Positions 17,014 through 25,748 of a stretch of DNA of 64,000 nucleotides are shown here, one piece after another; the stretch's first letter is position 1, and the number at the start of each line of letters is the position of its first letter. Position numbers and translations under genes: made by a program. The stretch comes from JAJZIH01 sp021785265. GTDB taxonomy: Bacteria; Pseudomonadota; Gammaproteobacteria; JAKAQQ01. The notes below the pieces were generated by a model. That model was not told the origin of the DNA. It was given only the letters and a program-made list of their open reading frames with translations, and made no database searches. The stretch lies in the NCBI GenBank assembly GCA_027338645.1, contig DAHWSH010000050.1, positions 11,344-75,343 on the forward strand. Direction: 5' to 3'.

Positions 17014-17939
17014 CGCTTCGGGATCCCCTGAGTCGGCACATCGAGACCGTCCTCGAACGCCACCTCCCCCCCCCGAGTCCTCCCCTGACCGAAATTCACG
17101 AAGCGATGCGTTACGCCGTACTGGGAGGGGGCAAACGGTTCCGTCCACGCCTTGTCTATGCCACGGCACACCTTTTCGGAATTTCACAGGATCTGGCTGA
17201 TTTTCCCGCTGCGGCCGTGGAGTTTATCCATGCCTACTCACTGATCCATGACGACCTTCCGGCCATGGACAATGACGATCTGAGGCGTGGACGTCCGAGT
17301 TGTCACCGGGCATTCAGCGAAGCCATCGCGATTCTGGCCGGTGATGCTCTCCAGGCCCAGGCCTTTGCCGTACTGAACCACACGCCCATCACGCTCACAG
17401 ACCCCGCCGCAATCGTGGAGGCCACCCGGTTCTTCGCGGAAGCCTGTGGCAGTACTGGACTGGTTGGAGGCCAGACACTGGACCTCGATCCTCATCATCA
17501 GCCGCAGTCGCTCGGGGAACTCACGGACATGCACGAACGGAAAACCGGAGCCCTGATCCGTGCAGCCGTCCTGCTGCCGTACCTGCTCGCCCCGAACCAT
17601 CGACCCGACGAAAAAAACGATCTGGACCGGATGGCCCGGGCTCTGGGATTGGCGTTCCAGATCCGAGACGATATCCTGGATGCCACCGCGGATCCGGTCA
17701 CGCTCGGACGCGCTCCGGGCGGTGATGAAAGCCGGGGACGGGCGACCTTCGTTACGCTGCTTGGCCTGGAGGAAGCACACCGGAGACTTGAGGAAACCAT
17801 CGCGGCATGCCGCTCGGCGTTGGCCAGGTTCGGGACCCGCTCCGGGATACTCGAATCCCTGGTCAGCCACCTATCCCTCTCGGAGGGGGCGAAGACCGGA
17901 CCATACAGCAAGCCGCAGGGACCGACATCGTATAATTGA
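17010..17939 (+). CDS. ispA: Farnesyl (polyprenyl) diphosphate synthase
   Basis: Condenses isopentenyl diphosphate with allylic diphosphates to make farnesyl diphosphate for undecaprenyl and quinone synthesis. The 309-residue protein starts at the ATG overlapping xseB. It has the first Asp-rich motif in LIHDDLPAMDNDDLRRGRPSC, GGGKRFRPRL before it, GLVGGQTLDL, and the second Asp-rich motif in FQIRDDILDATAD. The extra residues between the Asp pairs of the first motif are typical of bacterial short-chain synthases. dxs, which often follows, is absent here. Confidence 0.95.
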   Translation: MTLRDPLSRHIETVLERHLPPPSPPLTEIHEAMRYAVLGGGKRFRPRLVYATAHLFGISQDLADFPAAAVEFIHAYSLIHDDLPAMDNDDLRRGRPSCHRAFSEAIAILAGDALQAQAFAVLNHTPITLTDPAAIVEATRFFAEACGSTGLVGGQTLDLDPHHQPQSLGELTDMHERKTGALIRAAVLLPYLLAPNHRPDEKNDLDRMARALGLAFQIRDDILDATADPVTLGRAPGGDESRGRATFVTLLGLEEAHRRLEETIAACRSALARFGTRSGILESLVSHLSLSEGAKTGPYSKPQGPTSYN

Positions 17940-18031
17940 GCGGTTTGGCCCATTCCATTTGGGTATGGCCACTGCCTTGGTTCTGACTGCACAACCGCCG
18001 CGATGCTTCGTTCCTGAATGAAGCCCGCTGA

Positions 18032-18868
18032 ATGGGATCCCCCACCCCGATGATGACTCCAACCGACCGACCCGCCGTCCGCCCTCAGGCCCCGATGCCC
18101 GATATTCAGTCGAGCCGCGATCCGCGGGGTCTCAATCTCGACGAGGTCGGCATCCAGCGTCTCAAACTTCCGTTGGGGATCCTGGAAAGAACCGACAGCC
18201 GACAGATGACGGTCGGTACCTTCACCCTGGCCGTCTCCCTGGACGCCGATCGGCGCGGCATCCACATGTCCCGCCTGGTGGAAATCGTGCACGCCCTGGC
18301 CCCCGATTTCACACCAGCCCGTGCCCTCGCCTCTCTAGAGGAGATGTGCCAGCGTGAGGAAGCGGCCCATGCACGACTGGAGGTGACCTTCCCCTTTTTC
18401 AGGCGCAAGCAGGCCCCGGTCAGCGGCAGTGAAAGCCTCGTGGACTATACCGTGAGCTGGGTCGGCGCAAAACATCCAGCCACTCCGTCCTCATGGTCCT
18501 GGATCCTCTCGGTCCCGGTCACGACCCTGTGTCCCTGTTCCCGGGAAATCTCCCTTTACGGAGCCCATAGTCAGCGCGCGCGAGTCACCTTGACCCTCAC
18601 CCCGCGCGACACGCTCGATATCGAAACCGGCCTCGACCTCGTCGAAAGCCATGCCTCGGCCGAGCTCTATGGCCTCCTCAAGCGATCCGACGAAAAATAC
18701 GTTACCGAGAGGGCTTACGAGCGTCCTCGTTTCGCCGAGGACCTGGCCCGGGATATCGCCTGCGCCTTGCGTGGGGACCCGCGATTTACGCATTTCCGGG
18801 TGGCCGTCGAAAATTTCGAGTCCATCCATAACCACTCGGCTTTTGCCAGTGTCTCGAGCTCTCCCTAG
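18032..18868 (+). CDS. folE2: GTP cyclohydrolase IB (FolE2)
   Basis: Converts GTP to 7,8-dihydroneopterin triphosphate, the entry to folate and queuosine synthesis, using a metal centre other than the zinc of FolE. The 278-residue protein shows the family signatures VPVTTLCPCSREISLYGAHSQRA, with the metal-binding Cys, and NFESIHNHSAFA. The start is uncertain: ATG 18032, or one of the next ATGs at 18050 and 18053. The family is often zinc-regulated, but no clear Zur site is seen in the 92-nt gap upstream. That gap contains a TATAAT-like box (near 17930) inside the end of ispA. It converges on the kinase gene and shares a CTAG double stop. Confidence 0.94.
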   Translation: MGSPTPMMTPTDRPAVRPQAPMPDIQSSRDPRGLNLDEVGIQRLKLPLGILERTDSRQMTVGTFTLAVSLDADRRGIHMSRLVEIVHALAPDFTPARALASLEEMCQREEAAHARLEVTFPFFRRKQAPVSGSESLVDYTVSWVGAKHPATPSSWSWILSVPVTTLCPCSREISLYGAHSQRARVTLTLTPRDTLDIETGLDLVESHASAELYGLLKRSDEKYVTERAYERPRFAEDLARDIACALRGDPRFTHFRVAVENFESIHNHSAFASVSSSP

Positions 18869-20190
18869 GAAACTGACAGTGGGACGCCCGCGCGGGATCG
18901 GGAGAGACGGGCAATCAGGTTTTTCAGGAATATACGGGTGAAATGGAGCTGGGTTGCGAGCGAGGCCTGTTCCATCAAGGTCGCGTTGACGGAAAAAATC
19001 TCAACCGCATCCTCCGCGAGAATCGTGACGGAACGCTTGGCCGGAGTGACGAAGCCGATCTCGCCGAAACAGTCGCCGGCCTGCAGGCGGCCAAGCCGCC
19101 GACCAGCCTGTTCCACCCGGACCCCGCCGGAAACGATGACGGAAAAACTTTCATCCACTTCCCCTTCGGAAACGATCCGCGATTCCGGGGCAAAGCTCGA
19201 CCAGTGTCCAGCCTTCAGGATTTCATAGATTTCAGGATAGGTGAAGTCATCGAAGAACCGCATCCGCCGTAACAGGTTGAAACGCTCCCGTTCCTTGAGC
19301 TCTTCGGAGACGACCTCCAGGTTATGAGAAACGGCCACGAGCGCGGCGGCCAGTTCAAAACCACTCTGGTAGCGTTTCTCCGGGCGTTTCGCCAACACCT
19401 GAGCCACGATATCGTCGAGGACCAGGGGGATTTCACGGCGCAACTGGCCGAGGGGCGGTGGGGACGCGTACAGTATCTGGTGGAGAAGCCCGCTCAGCGT
19501 TTCGTCTTCGTAAGGCCGCCGTCCGACCAAAAGTTCGTAGAGCAGGACACCCAAGGCATAGATGTCAGTCTGAATACTGGCTCTGCCCTGCCGGATCAGT
19601 TCGGGCGCCATGTAGCTCGGGGAACCCACCAGCTTGGCTTTGGTCGTTGAGGGCGCCTGTTCATCCACAAAGTCGAGGGTGTGCAGCGCAATGCCGAAAT
19701 CGATCAGGAACACCTCCCCGTCCGGGGTCCGGAGCACGTTGCTCGGCTTGATGTCACGATGAACGACATCCATGCGATGCGCGTATTCCAAGGCACGAGC
19801 CAGCTTGAACACCACCTCTACGACCGTGGCGACGGGCAGCAAGCGGTTGGGTTTCGTCCAACCTTTGAGCGACTCCACCCCCGGGAGGTAATCTGTCACC
19901 ACATACCCGAACCCTCCCTCTTCTCCCGCATCCAGGATGGGCAGGACATTGGGATGGCGGAGACGACCGGCCACTTTGGCTTCATTGAAAAATTGCTGCC
20001 GGAGGGATTTTGCCGACTCCTTGCCGGAGTCCTCCTCCAAACGGTACAGCTTGACCGCCACATCCCGGTCGAGATAAGGGTCATGGCTCAAGAACACCCG
20101 ACCCGTGCTGCCCGCACCCAGTTCGCGCCCCAGCACATACTTGCCGACGCGGTTCAGAAACTTGGGGCCCATGGGTTCCAGTGTATTCAT
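18865..20190 (-). CDS. Ser/Thr protein kinase with C-terminal cyclic-nucleotide-binding domain
   Basis: 441 residues from the ATG at 20190, which overlaps the pgpA stop by 4 nt. The Hanks-type kinase (residues 17-280) has the glycine loop GAGSTG at 25-30, the ATP-anchoring Lys 47 in VAVK, HRD at 144-146 followed by DIKPSN, DFG at 164-166, and MAPE. The rest is a cNMP-binding domain with a phosphate-binding cassette FGEIGFVTPAKRSVTI, which keeps the Glu and Arg that bind cyclic nucleotide. There is no transmembrane segment, so the protein is probably cytoplasmic and may respond to cAMP or cGMP. Substrates are unknown. It sits at the end of the riboflavin-thiamin-phospholipid operon. Confidence 0.93.
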   Translation of the reverse strand: MNTLEPMGPKFLNRVGKYVLGRELGAGSTGRVFLSHDPYLDRDVAVKLYRLEEDSGKESAKSLRQQFFNEAKVAGRLRHPNVLPILDAGEEGGFGYVVTDYLPGVESLKGWTKPNRLLPVATVVEVVFKLARALEYAHRMDVVHRDIKPSNVLRTPDGEVFLIDFGIALHTLDFVDEQAPSTTKAKLVGSPSYMAPELIRQGRASIQTDIYALGVLLYELLVGRRPYEDETLSGLLHQILYASPPPLGQLRREIPLVLDDIVAQVLAKRPEKRYQSGFELAAALVAVSHNLEVVSEELKERERFNLLRRMRFFDDFTYPEIYEILKAGHWSSFAPESRIVSEGEVDESFSVIVSGGVRVEQAGRRLGRLQAGDCFGEIGFVTPAKRSVTILAEDAVEIFSVNATLMEQASLATQLHFTRIFLKNLIARLSRSRAGVPLSVS

Positions 20191-20702
20191 GAAATGACCT
20201 GATATATGCTCACGAACAGATAGAGAAACAATCCCGCGATCAGTCCTGCAGCGAGGTCGTCCGCCATAATCCCCCACCCGCCCTGGACCTTTCGGTCGAC
20301 CCATCGAATCGGCCCGGGCTTCAGGATATCGAAGAATCGGAACAAAAGGAACCCAACACTCCAGTTGAGCAGGCCCATGGGGGCAAAGCCCAAGGTCAAA
20401 AGCTGCCCGGCCATCTCGTCCCAGACGATCATCGGCGGATCGGATAGGCCGAGTCGGCGGGCCGCTATTCCAGTCAACGGGATTCCGACCGCCACGGACA
20501 GGGCAAACCCGGCCCAGTACACCCCAAGCCCTCCCATTCGGAGGAGGAGCGCCAGCGGAATCGCAACGAGACTACCCCATGTCCCCGGTGCTCCACCGAT
20601 CCAACCGACCCCGCAGCCGGTGGCCAGCCAGAGTACCGGATCCCTGAGGGCTCCTCCGGCCCGTGCCTGGTCGGCCGGATCAGTGCGCGTCGGGTCGGGC
20701 AT
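20187..20702 (-). CDS. pgpA: Phosphatidylglycerophosphatase A
   Basis: Membrane phosphatase converting phosphatidylglycerophosphate to phosphatidylglycerol. The 171-residue protein starts at the ATG at 20702, 23 nt inside the thiL gene. It has the family motifs APGTWGSLVAIP, IVWDEMAGQLL and FFDILKPGPIRWVDRKVQGGWGIMADDLAAG, with hydrophobic helices between them. The thiL-pgpA order is standard in proteobacteria. Its stop overlaps the kinase start by 4 nt. Confidence 0.94.
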   Translation of the reverse strand: MPDPTRTDPADQARAGGALRDPVLWLATGCGVGWIGGAPGTWGSLVAIPLALLLRMGGLGVYWAGFALSVAVGIPLTGIAARRLGLSDPPMIVWDEMAGQLLTLGFAPMGLLNWSVGFLLFRFFDILKPGPIRWVDRKVQGGWGIMADDLAAGLIAGLFLYLFVSIYQVIS

Positions 20703-21657
20703 GGCGGCGCGGGAGGGGAATCTTTTGGAAATGGTCGTACCCCCGGATTCGGGTATGGCGGATCCGATCGGCCATCTCGCCCCGGTAACGGATCCCCGCA
20801 CCCGGGACGATCTGCCCAATCATCCGGCAATCGAGGTGCCGGGCACGAACCCGGCGTTGCAGTGCAGTCCACTGACGTGGTGCGACCGTAAAGCACAAAA
20901 CGTAGTCGTCTCCGCCCGAGAGCGCTCGTTTGAGTCCCCCGAGATCGCGGGGTTCGCAGTCCAGGCGATCCAGATCAATCACCGCTCCGAGAGGACGACC
21001 TCGGAGCAGGTGACCCAGATCCTGGATCAACCCATCCGACACATCGAGGGCGGAGTGGGCGAATTCGCGCAAGAGTGGAACCCACTCGAGTGCGGGTCGG
21101 GGGTAAAGAAAAGGAAGCAAAGTGGCCCCGCGCCTTTGCCCCTTTCGCCAGGCCGACAGTCCGGCCGCGGCACGACCGAGAGGGCCCGTCACACAGATCC
21201 AGTCACCCGGCCGTGCCCCCACCCGTGTCACCGCCCGTCCACGAGGAACACTGCCCACGACCGTGATTGTCACCGCGAGCGGACCCCGTACGGTATCGCC
21301 GCCGACCAGCGCAATACCGGTCTCTCCCGACAGGCGCTCAAGTCCCTTGCTGAAACCCGAAAGCCATCGTGTCGATGCGGCAGGCAGGCTCAACGCCAGC
21401 GTGTACCAGAGCGGATCAGCCGCCATAGCGGCGAGGTCACTCAAGTTGACCGCCAGTGCGCGGTGAGCGATCGCCCGTGGCGGGCAGTCCATTGGAAAAT
21501 GGACACCGGCAAGCACGGTGTCCGTGGCCATCACGAGGTCGCAACCGGGGGGTGGGGCAAGGACTGCCCCGTCATCCCCCACCCCCAAACGGACAGAGCC
21601 CTTTGTCAGGCGGGACAGCGGGCTGAAAAACCGTTGGATCAACTGGAATTCATCCAT
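20680..21657 (-). CDS. thiL: Thiamine-monophosphate kinase
   Basis: ATP-dependent phosphorylation of thiamine monophosphate to thiamine diphosphate. The 325-residue protein (ATG 21657) begins MDEFQLIQRFFSPL, then GVGDDGAVL with its metal-binding Asp pair, ATDTVLAGVHF, ALVGGDTVRGPLAVTITVVG, GRAGARPGD-like blocks and DVSDGLIQDLGHLL. It overlaps nusB by 8 nt upstream and pgpA by 23 nt downstream, so it is part of the ribBA-ribH-nusB-thiL-pgpA operon. Confidence 0.94.
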   Translation of the reverse strand: MDEFQLIQRFFSPLSRLTKGSVRLGVGDDGAVLAPPPGCDLVMATDTVLAGVHFPMDCPPRAIAHRALAVNLSDLAAMAADPLWYTLALSLPAASTRWLSGFSKGLERLSGETGIALVGGDTVRGPLAVTITVVGSVPRGRAVTRVGARPGDWICVTGPLGRAAAGLSAWRKGQRRGATLLPFLYPRPALEWVPLLREFAHSALDVSDGLIQDLGHLLRGRPLGAVIDLDRLDCEPRDLGGLKRALSGGDDYVLCFTVAPRQWTALQRRVRARHLDCRMIGQIVPGAGIRYRGEMADRIRHTRIRGYDHFQKIPLPRRHARPDAH

Positions 21658-22093
21658 CCCGACGGCTTTCCGGCGATCCCCGCAACTTGCGGGCGACTTG
21701 GTCCAGAACCCCGTTGATGAAACGGTAACTCTCGCCCGCCCCATATTGCTTGGCCAGCTCCACCGATTCGTTCAGGATGACTGGCACATCGACATCCAGC
21801 GCAAAACCAAGTTCAAAACACCCCATCCGGAGAATGGCCTTCTCGACCGGGTCGATCTGGGCAGCCGGCCGATCGAGGAACGGTTCATACAGGTCGTCGA
21901 GTTCCATCGCATGCGACTCCACCCCGAGAACGAGCCGTTCAAAGTAGGGACGGTCAAAGGCCCGGGGCTCCCCCATGATCCAGCCTCGTTCGTCTTCAGC
22001 CAAGGCGCTGTCCACGAACTGTCTCCAGTAAAGGGCCTGGAGGGCGTGGGCACGGGCCCCGAACCGCCGACTATGCCTGGATCCCGAACTCAT
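21650..22093 (-). CDS. nusB: Transcription antitermination factor NusB
   Basis: All-helical protein of the rRNA antitermination complex, binding boxA RNA together with NusE (S10). The 147-residue protein shows the usual RARAHALQALYWRQF-type start and the C-terminal core DVPVILNESVELAKQYGAGESYRFINGVLDQVA. The ATG at 22093 overlaps the ribH stop by 4 nt. A short basic extension precedes the conserved core. Confidence 0.94.
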   Translation of the reverse strand: MSSGSRHSRRFGARAHALQALYWRQFVDSALAEDERGWIMGEPRAFDRPYFERLVLGVESHAMELDDLYEPFLDRPAAQIDPVEKAILRMGCFELGFALDVDVPVILNESVELAKQYGAGESYRFINGVLDQVARKLRGSPESRRDG

Positions 22094-22599
22094 GTCCGGG
22101 ACGGATCCATCTGAACCTGGTGACGGAGTCCGACCATCTCGAGCGCAGCATCCGCGGACTCCACCCCTTTGTGCCCGGCCTTCCCGCCAGAGCGCTCAAG
22201 GGCCTGTTCCCAAGTATCCGTCGTCAATAATCCCAGAATCACCGGTACGTTCTCATGCAGGCCCACGGTCATGAGCCCGTCGGTCACGGCACGGGCGAGG
22301 TGCCGGTAATGATCGGTTTCTCCGCGGATAATCGCCCCCAGCACAATGACGGCATCGGGATGATATCGGCGGGCGAGAGTCTGGACTGCCCACGGCAGCT
22401 CCCAAGCACCCGGTACCCGGAGCAGGAGGTGACCCGCCTCCGGAAGACCCGCCGTCTTCAGGGTTTCGATACAACCCCGCAAGAGCGATTCCACAATCTC
22501 GGCGTTGAACCGGCTCGCCACGATGCCGATCCGGGCCGCCAGGAATCCGGCGGCTGGACGGGTCACGTGTGGAGGAGACGCACGGCGGCGGGACATCAC
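22090..22599 (-). CDS. ribH: 6,7-dimethyl-8-ribityllumazine synthase
   Basis: Penultimate step of riboflavin synthesis, condensing 5-amino-6-ribitylaminouracil with 3,4-dihydroxy-2-butanone 4-phosphate. The 169-residue protein includes RIGIVASRFNAEIVESLL, VPGAWELPWAVQTLA, GAIIRGETDHYRHLA with the catalytic His, and PVILGLLTTDTWEQALERSGGKAGHKG. A second ATG at 22596 is an equally good start. It lies 45 nt after ribBA. The C-terminal tail after MVGLRHQ overlaps nusB by 4 nt. Confidence 0.95.
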   Translation of the reverse strand: MMSRRRASPPHVTRPAAGFLAARIGIVASRFNAEIVESLLRGCIETLKTAGLPEAGHLLLRVPGAWELPWAVQTLARRYHPDAVIVLGAIIRGETDHYRHLARAVTDGLMTVGLHENVPVILGLLTTDTWEQALERSGGKAGHKGVESADAALEMVGLRHQVQMDPSRT

Positions 22600-22644
22600 C
22601 GGGAACCGGAAATCACTCTCGTCAGTATAGCCTCCAGGAACCCC

Positions 22645-23766
22645 TCATGCCTTGATCGGGGCTTCTCCCACGTTCCCGGAAAGGTATTCGGTCACCTCCA
22701 GCCCAAACCCGGACAGTCCCAGCATGATCTTGGGTGCCGAAAGCACCCGCATCCGGCGGACCCCGAGATCGCGCAGGATCTGGGCACCCACGCCGTAGGT
22801 GCGCAGGACTGCCTGATTGGATGGATCGGCTTCCTCTCCGGGTCGCCCGTCATCCAGGCGACGGATCAAGTTCGCGGCATCCTGGGCGGGTCTCAGAATG
22901 ATGAGGATGCCATCCTCATGAGCAATCCGCTGCAGTGCCGCGGTGAGCGGCCAGCCGAAACCGGTGCCGGTGAGGTGCAATAGGTCGGTCAGTGAATTCT
23001 CGACATGGACGCGCACCAGAGTGGATCCGTCGGCCCGAACGCGCCCGTGACAGAGGGCAAAATGGACTGTCTGCTCCAGATGATCCTCATAGGCCACCAG
23101 CCTGAATGGTCCACACTCCGTCGCGACCTCCTTTTCGAGCACGCGGGAGACCGTCATTTCACGGGCCATGCGGTAGCGGATCAGGTCCGCGATCGTGCCG
23201 ATCCTGAGCCCATGATGTTGCGCAAAACGTTCGAGATCAGGACGCCGGGCCACGCTGCCATCCTCGTTCAGGATCTCGACAATCGCCGCTGCGGGTTCGT
23301 ATCCTGCCAGTCGGGCGAGGTCCGTACTGGCCTCGGTATGTCCAGCACGGGCCAGGACACCTCCCGATTGCGCCACGATCGGGAAGATGTGGCCGGGCTG
23401 GACGATGTCCTCGGGTCCCGCGCCCTCGGCCACGGCGGTCCGGATCGTATGGGCACGGTCATGGGCAGAAATACCGGTCGTGACCCCCCGGGCGGCCTCG
23501 ATCGAAACCGTAAACCGGGTTCCGTAGCGGGTCTGGTTATCCTGGACCATGAGCGGGAGGCGCAACCTCTCGCAGCGTTCTCGCGTCATCGGCAGACAGA
23601 CGAGCCCACGTCCATACCGCACCATGAAATTGATCGTGTCAGACGTGACCTGACTGGCCGCCATCATGAGATCGCCCTCGTTCTCACGATCCTCATCGTC
23701 CATGACGATCACCATCTCGCCACGGCGTAGTGCCTCGATCAGTTCCTCCGTCGTATTGAGGGTCAC
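22645..23766 (-). CDS. ribB: 3,4-dihydroxy-2-butanone 4-phosphate synthase with degenerate GTP cyclohydrolase II domain
   Basis: Starts at GTG 23766 with GGAG upstream; 373 residues. The N-terminal RibB domain (about 1-200) is intact: VIVMDDEDRENEGDL, with acidic metal ligands, then SIEAARGVTTGISAHDRA, and GHTEASTDLARLAG with the catalytic His. The C-terminal half aligns in position with RibA but lacks the zinc-binding Cys cluster (GDVFGSLRCDCG-type), having RVHVENSLTDLLHLTG instead. It also keeps only part of the GTP site. It is therefore probably a RibB enzyme with an inactive RibA-like domain, as in several proteobacteria. A separate ribA should exist elsewhere. No FMN riboswitch was recognised upstream. 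Confidence 0.92.
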   Translation of the reverse strand: MTLNTTEELIEALRRGEMVIVMDDEDRENEGDLMMAASQVTSDTINFMVRYGRGLVCLPMTRERCERLRLPLMVQDNQTRYGTRFTVSIEAARGVTTGISAHDRAHTIRTAVAEGAGPEDIVQPGHIFPIVAQSGGVLARAGHTEASTDLARLAGYEPAAAIVEILNEDGSVARRPDLERFAQHHGLRIGTIADLIRYRMAREMTVSRVLEKEVATECGPFRLVAYEDHLEQTVHFALCHGRVRADGSTLVRVHVENSLTDLLHLTGTGFGWPLTAALQRIAHEDGILIILRPAQDAANLIRRLDDGRPGEEADPSNQAVLRTYGVGAQILRDLGVRRMRVLSAPKIMLGLSGFGLEVTEYLSGNVGEAPIKA

Positions 23767-23927
23767 GAAAGACTCCAGGACAGGGCCGGCGGGAGCCAGC
23801 CGACAGTCGGAAAGTGTAGGCGAACTTTCCCGGCACCGCCAGTTTCAGCCCGGCTGGGGCGGCCTCGTCCGGTCCCAGTGGCGACCGGGATCCCTTACAC
23901 TGGTCAGGATCCGTCCGGAGCTTTCCC

Positions 23928-24413
23928 ATGAACCGCCCTTTCCAGGACCACTATCCCGACGAGTGGAGCCACTGTTACGGCTGTGGTCGTCTCAATGAAA
24001 AAGGCCATCATGTGAAAAGTGTCTGGGGAGCGGGCGAGGAGTCGGTCTGCGAGTTTCATCCCGAACCTTGGCATACCGCGCTGCCCGGCTACGTCTATGG
24101 CGGCCTCCTGGCCTCGGTCATCGACTGCCACGCGACGGGGACTGCGGCCGCTTATCTCGACCGGCTGGACCTGGATCGCAACCCGCAACCCTACCCCCGT
24201 TTCGTCACCGCCTCCCTCACGGTTGACTTCCTCAAGCCGACTCCCTTGGCCCCTTTTCAGGTCACCGGCCAAATCCTGGAACACCACGGTCGACGGGTGG
24301 TCGTGGCCTGCACCGTTCGGGGAGGGGCAGACCACACGAAAACCGTCGAGGCCCGCGTCACCGTAGTCCGTATCCCGGACAGCGGATGGCCGACACCGGC
24401 CCGGTCGGACTGA
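23928..24413 (+). CDS. PaaI-like hotdog-fold thioesterase
   Basis: 161 residues, single hotdog domain. The N-terminal HCYGCGRLNEKGHH block, the central helix region PGYVYGGLLASVIDCHATGTA and the strand VTASLTVDFLKPTPL are typical of the PaaI/4HBT family of acyl-CoA thioesterases. The substrate is unknown. It is divergent from ribB across 161 nt, and DedA follows 15 nt downstream. The gap holds a possible -10 (TACACT, 23896-23901) but no convincing -35. Confidence 0.8.
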   Translation: MNRPFQDHYPDEWSHCYGCGRLNEKGHHVKSVWGAGEESVCEFHPEPWHTALPGYVYGGLLASVIDCHATGTAAAYLDRLDLDRNPQPYPRFVTASLTVDFLKPTPLAPFQVTGQILEHHGRRVVVACTVRGGADHTKTVEARVTVVRIPDSGWPTPARSD

Positions 24414-24428
24414 AGGCAGGAAATTTCC

Positions 24429-25109
24429 GTGTTGCCTCATGTCCTTTTCTCGTTTTTCAATCTTGGACACCGTTTGAGTGACTGGGTCCACACCTACCGC
24501 GCCTGGATCTACCCGATGATGTTCCTCGTGCTTTTCGCCGAGACGGGGCTCGTCATCCTGCCGTTTCTGCCCGGAGACTCCCTGCTCCTGGTTGCGGGAA
24601 CGCTCGTCGCCCAAGGAACCCTGTCGGCATCCCCCACGCTTCTCGCACTGCTCTCGGGTGCCATTCTCGGCAATCTCTCGAACTATGCCCTGGGCGCCTG
24701 GGCTGGGCCCAAGGTCTTCCACTATGAACGATCACGCTGGTTTAACCCGGATCACCTCCGCGAAGCCCATGCTTTCTTTCAGCGTTACGGGGCCTCCACG
24801 ATCGTGATGGGCCGTCTCATCCCGATCATTCGCACTTTTGTGCCTTTCGTGGCTGGCATCGGGCGGATGAGTCGCCTGCGTTTCGTGCTGTACACACTTT
24901 ACGGCGGTGGTCTCTGGGTCGGCTTGCTGTTCGGGGCCGGTTATTACTTCGGGAATGTACCCGTGGTACGTGCAAATCTGCCTTGGGGAATCCTCACGAT
25001 CGCGGTGCTCTCGCTGATTCCCGTGGCCGTGCACGGGTATCGGGCCTACCGGCGCCGGACGACCTTCCGGAAACCCGACGGAGTGGCGCCGGACACTCAG
25101 GACTCCTGA
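24429..25109 (+). CDS. DedA family membrane protein
   Basis: 226 residues starting at GTG 24429. DedA/SNARE-associated features: an N-terminal re-entrant segment with FAETGLVILPFLPGDSLLLVAG, then YGASTIVMGRLIPIIRTFVPFVAGIGRM with conserved Arg, and further helices. Family members are undecaprenyl phosphate or phosphatidylethanolamine flippases, or are needed for envelope stability and membrane potential. The exact lipid is unknown here. The tail is basic and polar. The 3' end overlaps the convergent lipoprotein gene by 13 nt. Confidence 0.9.
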   Translation: MLPHVLFSFFNLGHRLSDWVHTYRAWIYPMMFLVLFAETGLVILPFLPGDSLLLVAGTLVAQGTLSASPTLLALLSGAILGNLSNYALGAWAGPKVFHYERSRWFNPDHLREAHAFFQRYGASTIVMGRLIPIIRTFVPFVAGIGRMSRLRFVLYTLYGGGLWVGLLFGAGYYFGNVPVVRANLPWGILTIAVLSLIPVAVHGYRAYRRRTTFRKPDGVAPDTQDS

Positions 25110-25636
25110 CGGATGGGGCGCGGCGGGGCGGTCTTGGCGGGGTTGGACGACCCCGGACCCGGTGCGGTGTTCTGCATCTCGAGCGCGACCCGCCAGTGGC
25201 CAGCATGGCGTTTCCAAAGCGTGACATAACTGCCGTAGATGATCGTGGGACGCCCCCCCGTCGTACGCCCCGTCACCTCGTAATTTCCCCAGCTGACCCC
25301 GAGCCCATGCTTCGAGGACAGGGCACGATGCGGTGACCAGGTCAAAAGGGAGGGAACACCCGGGGGGAGTTGCGAGAGGATCCGGTGCCGACCACGGATG
25401 GGCTCAGCGCGGGCGGCAATCAGCAGAGCGTCCCGAAGAAAGTACCGATGGTAGGCCCACGGCAGTCCGTGGCGGACCGCGGCCAAGGCAAAGGCCCGAT
25501 CGGTTTTCAGGATCGCGAGTTCGCGTGCACGTCGCACCATCTGGGGAGATGAAGTGCATCCGCCCAAAAGTAAGCTCACACCCAAAAGCAAGAGCAAAGA
25601 CGTGTTTTTGATGGATCTGGGCTTCGCGGCGAGCAT
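25097..25636 (-). CDS. Small lipoprotein with a SnoaL/DUF4440-like domain
   Basis: The ATG at 25636 gives 179 residues with a lipoprotein signal peptide: basic n-region, LLLLLGVSLLLGGC, lipidated Cys 27, then TSSP. The residue after Cys is not Asp, so outer-membrane sorting is expected. The mature part resembles the NTF2-like DUF4440/SnoaL fold, with an N-terminal helix ELAILKTDRAFALAAVRHGL and strands ending SYVTLWKRHAGHWRVALEM. No enzyme activity can be assigned. A well-spaced promoter lies just upstream (25667-25695). Confidence 0.75.
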   Translation of the reverse strand: MLAAKPRSIKNTSLLLLLGVSLLLGGCTSSPQMVRRARELAILKTDRAFALAAVRHGLPWAYHRYFLRDALLIAARAEPIRGRHRILSQLPPGVPSLLTWSPHRALSSKHGLGVSWGNYEVTGRTTGGRPTIIYGSYVTLWKRHAGHWRVALEMQNTAPGPGSSNPAKTAPPRPIRQES

Positions 25637-25666
25637 AAAACTGCCCCCTGAACCGGCTTCTGCCAT

Positions 25667-25695
25667 TATATCGGGAATTGGGGTGAGGGCCAACG
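25667..25695 (-). promoter_or_regulatory. Promoter of the SnoaL-like lipoprotein gene
   Basis: On the minus strand TTGGCC (25690-25695) and TATAAT (25667-25672) are separated by exactly 17 nt. Transcription would start about 25 nt before the ATG at 25636. This is the best sigma-70-type promoter seen in the window. Confidence 0.65.
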
Positions 25696-25748
25696 GATCC
25701 GTGTACGGCATCCGGGTCTCTCCCCAAAGCCGACTGAGAGGATAAACC

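Noticed and set aside
17940..18031. Zur-type operator before folE2
   Set aside because: No palindrome resembling the AT-rich Zur box was seen.
23767..23927. FMN riboswitch upstream of ribB
   Set aside because: The conserved RFN stem sequences were not found; only a GC-rich spacer is present.
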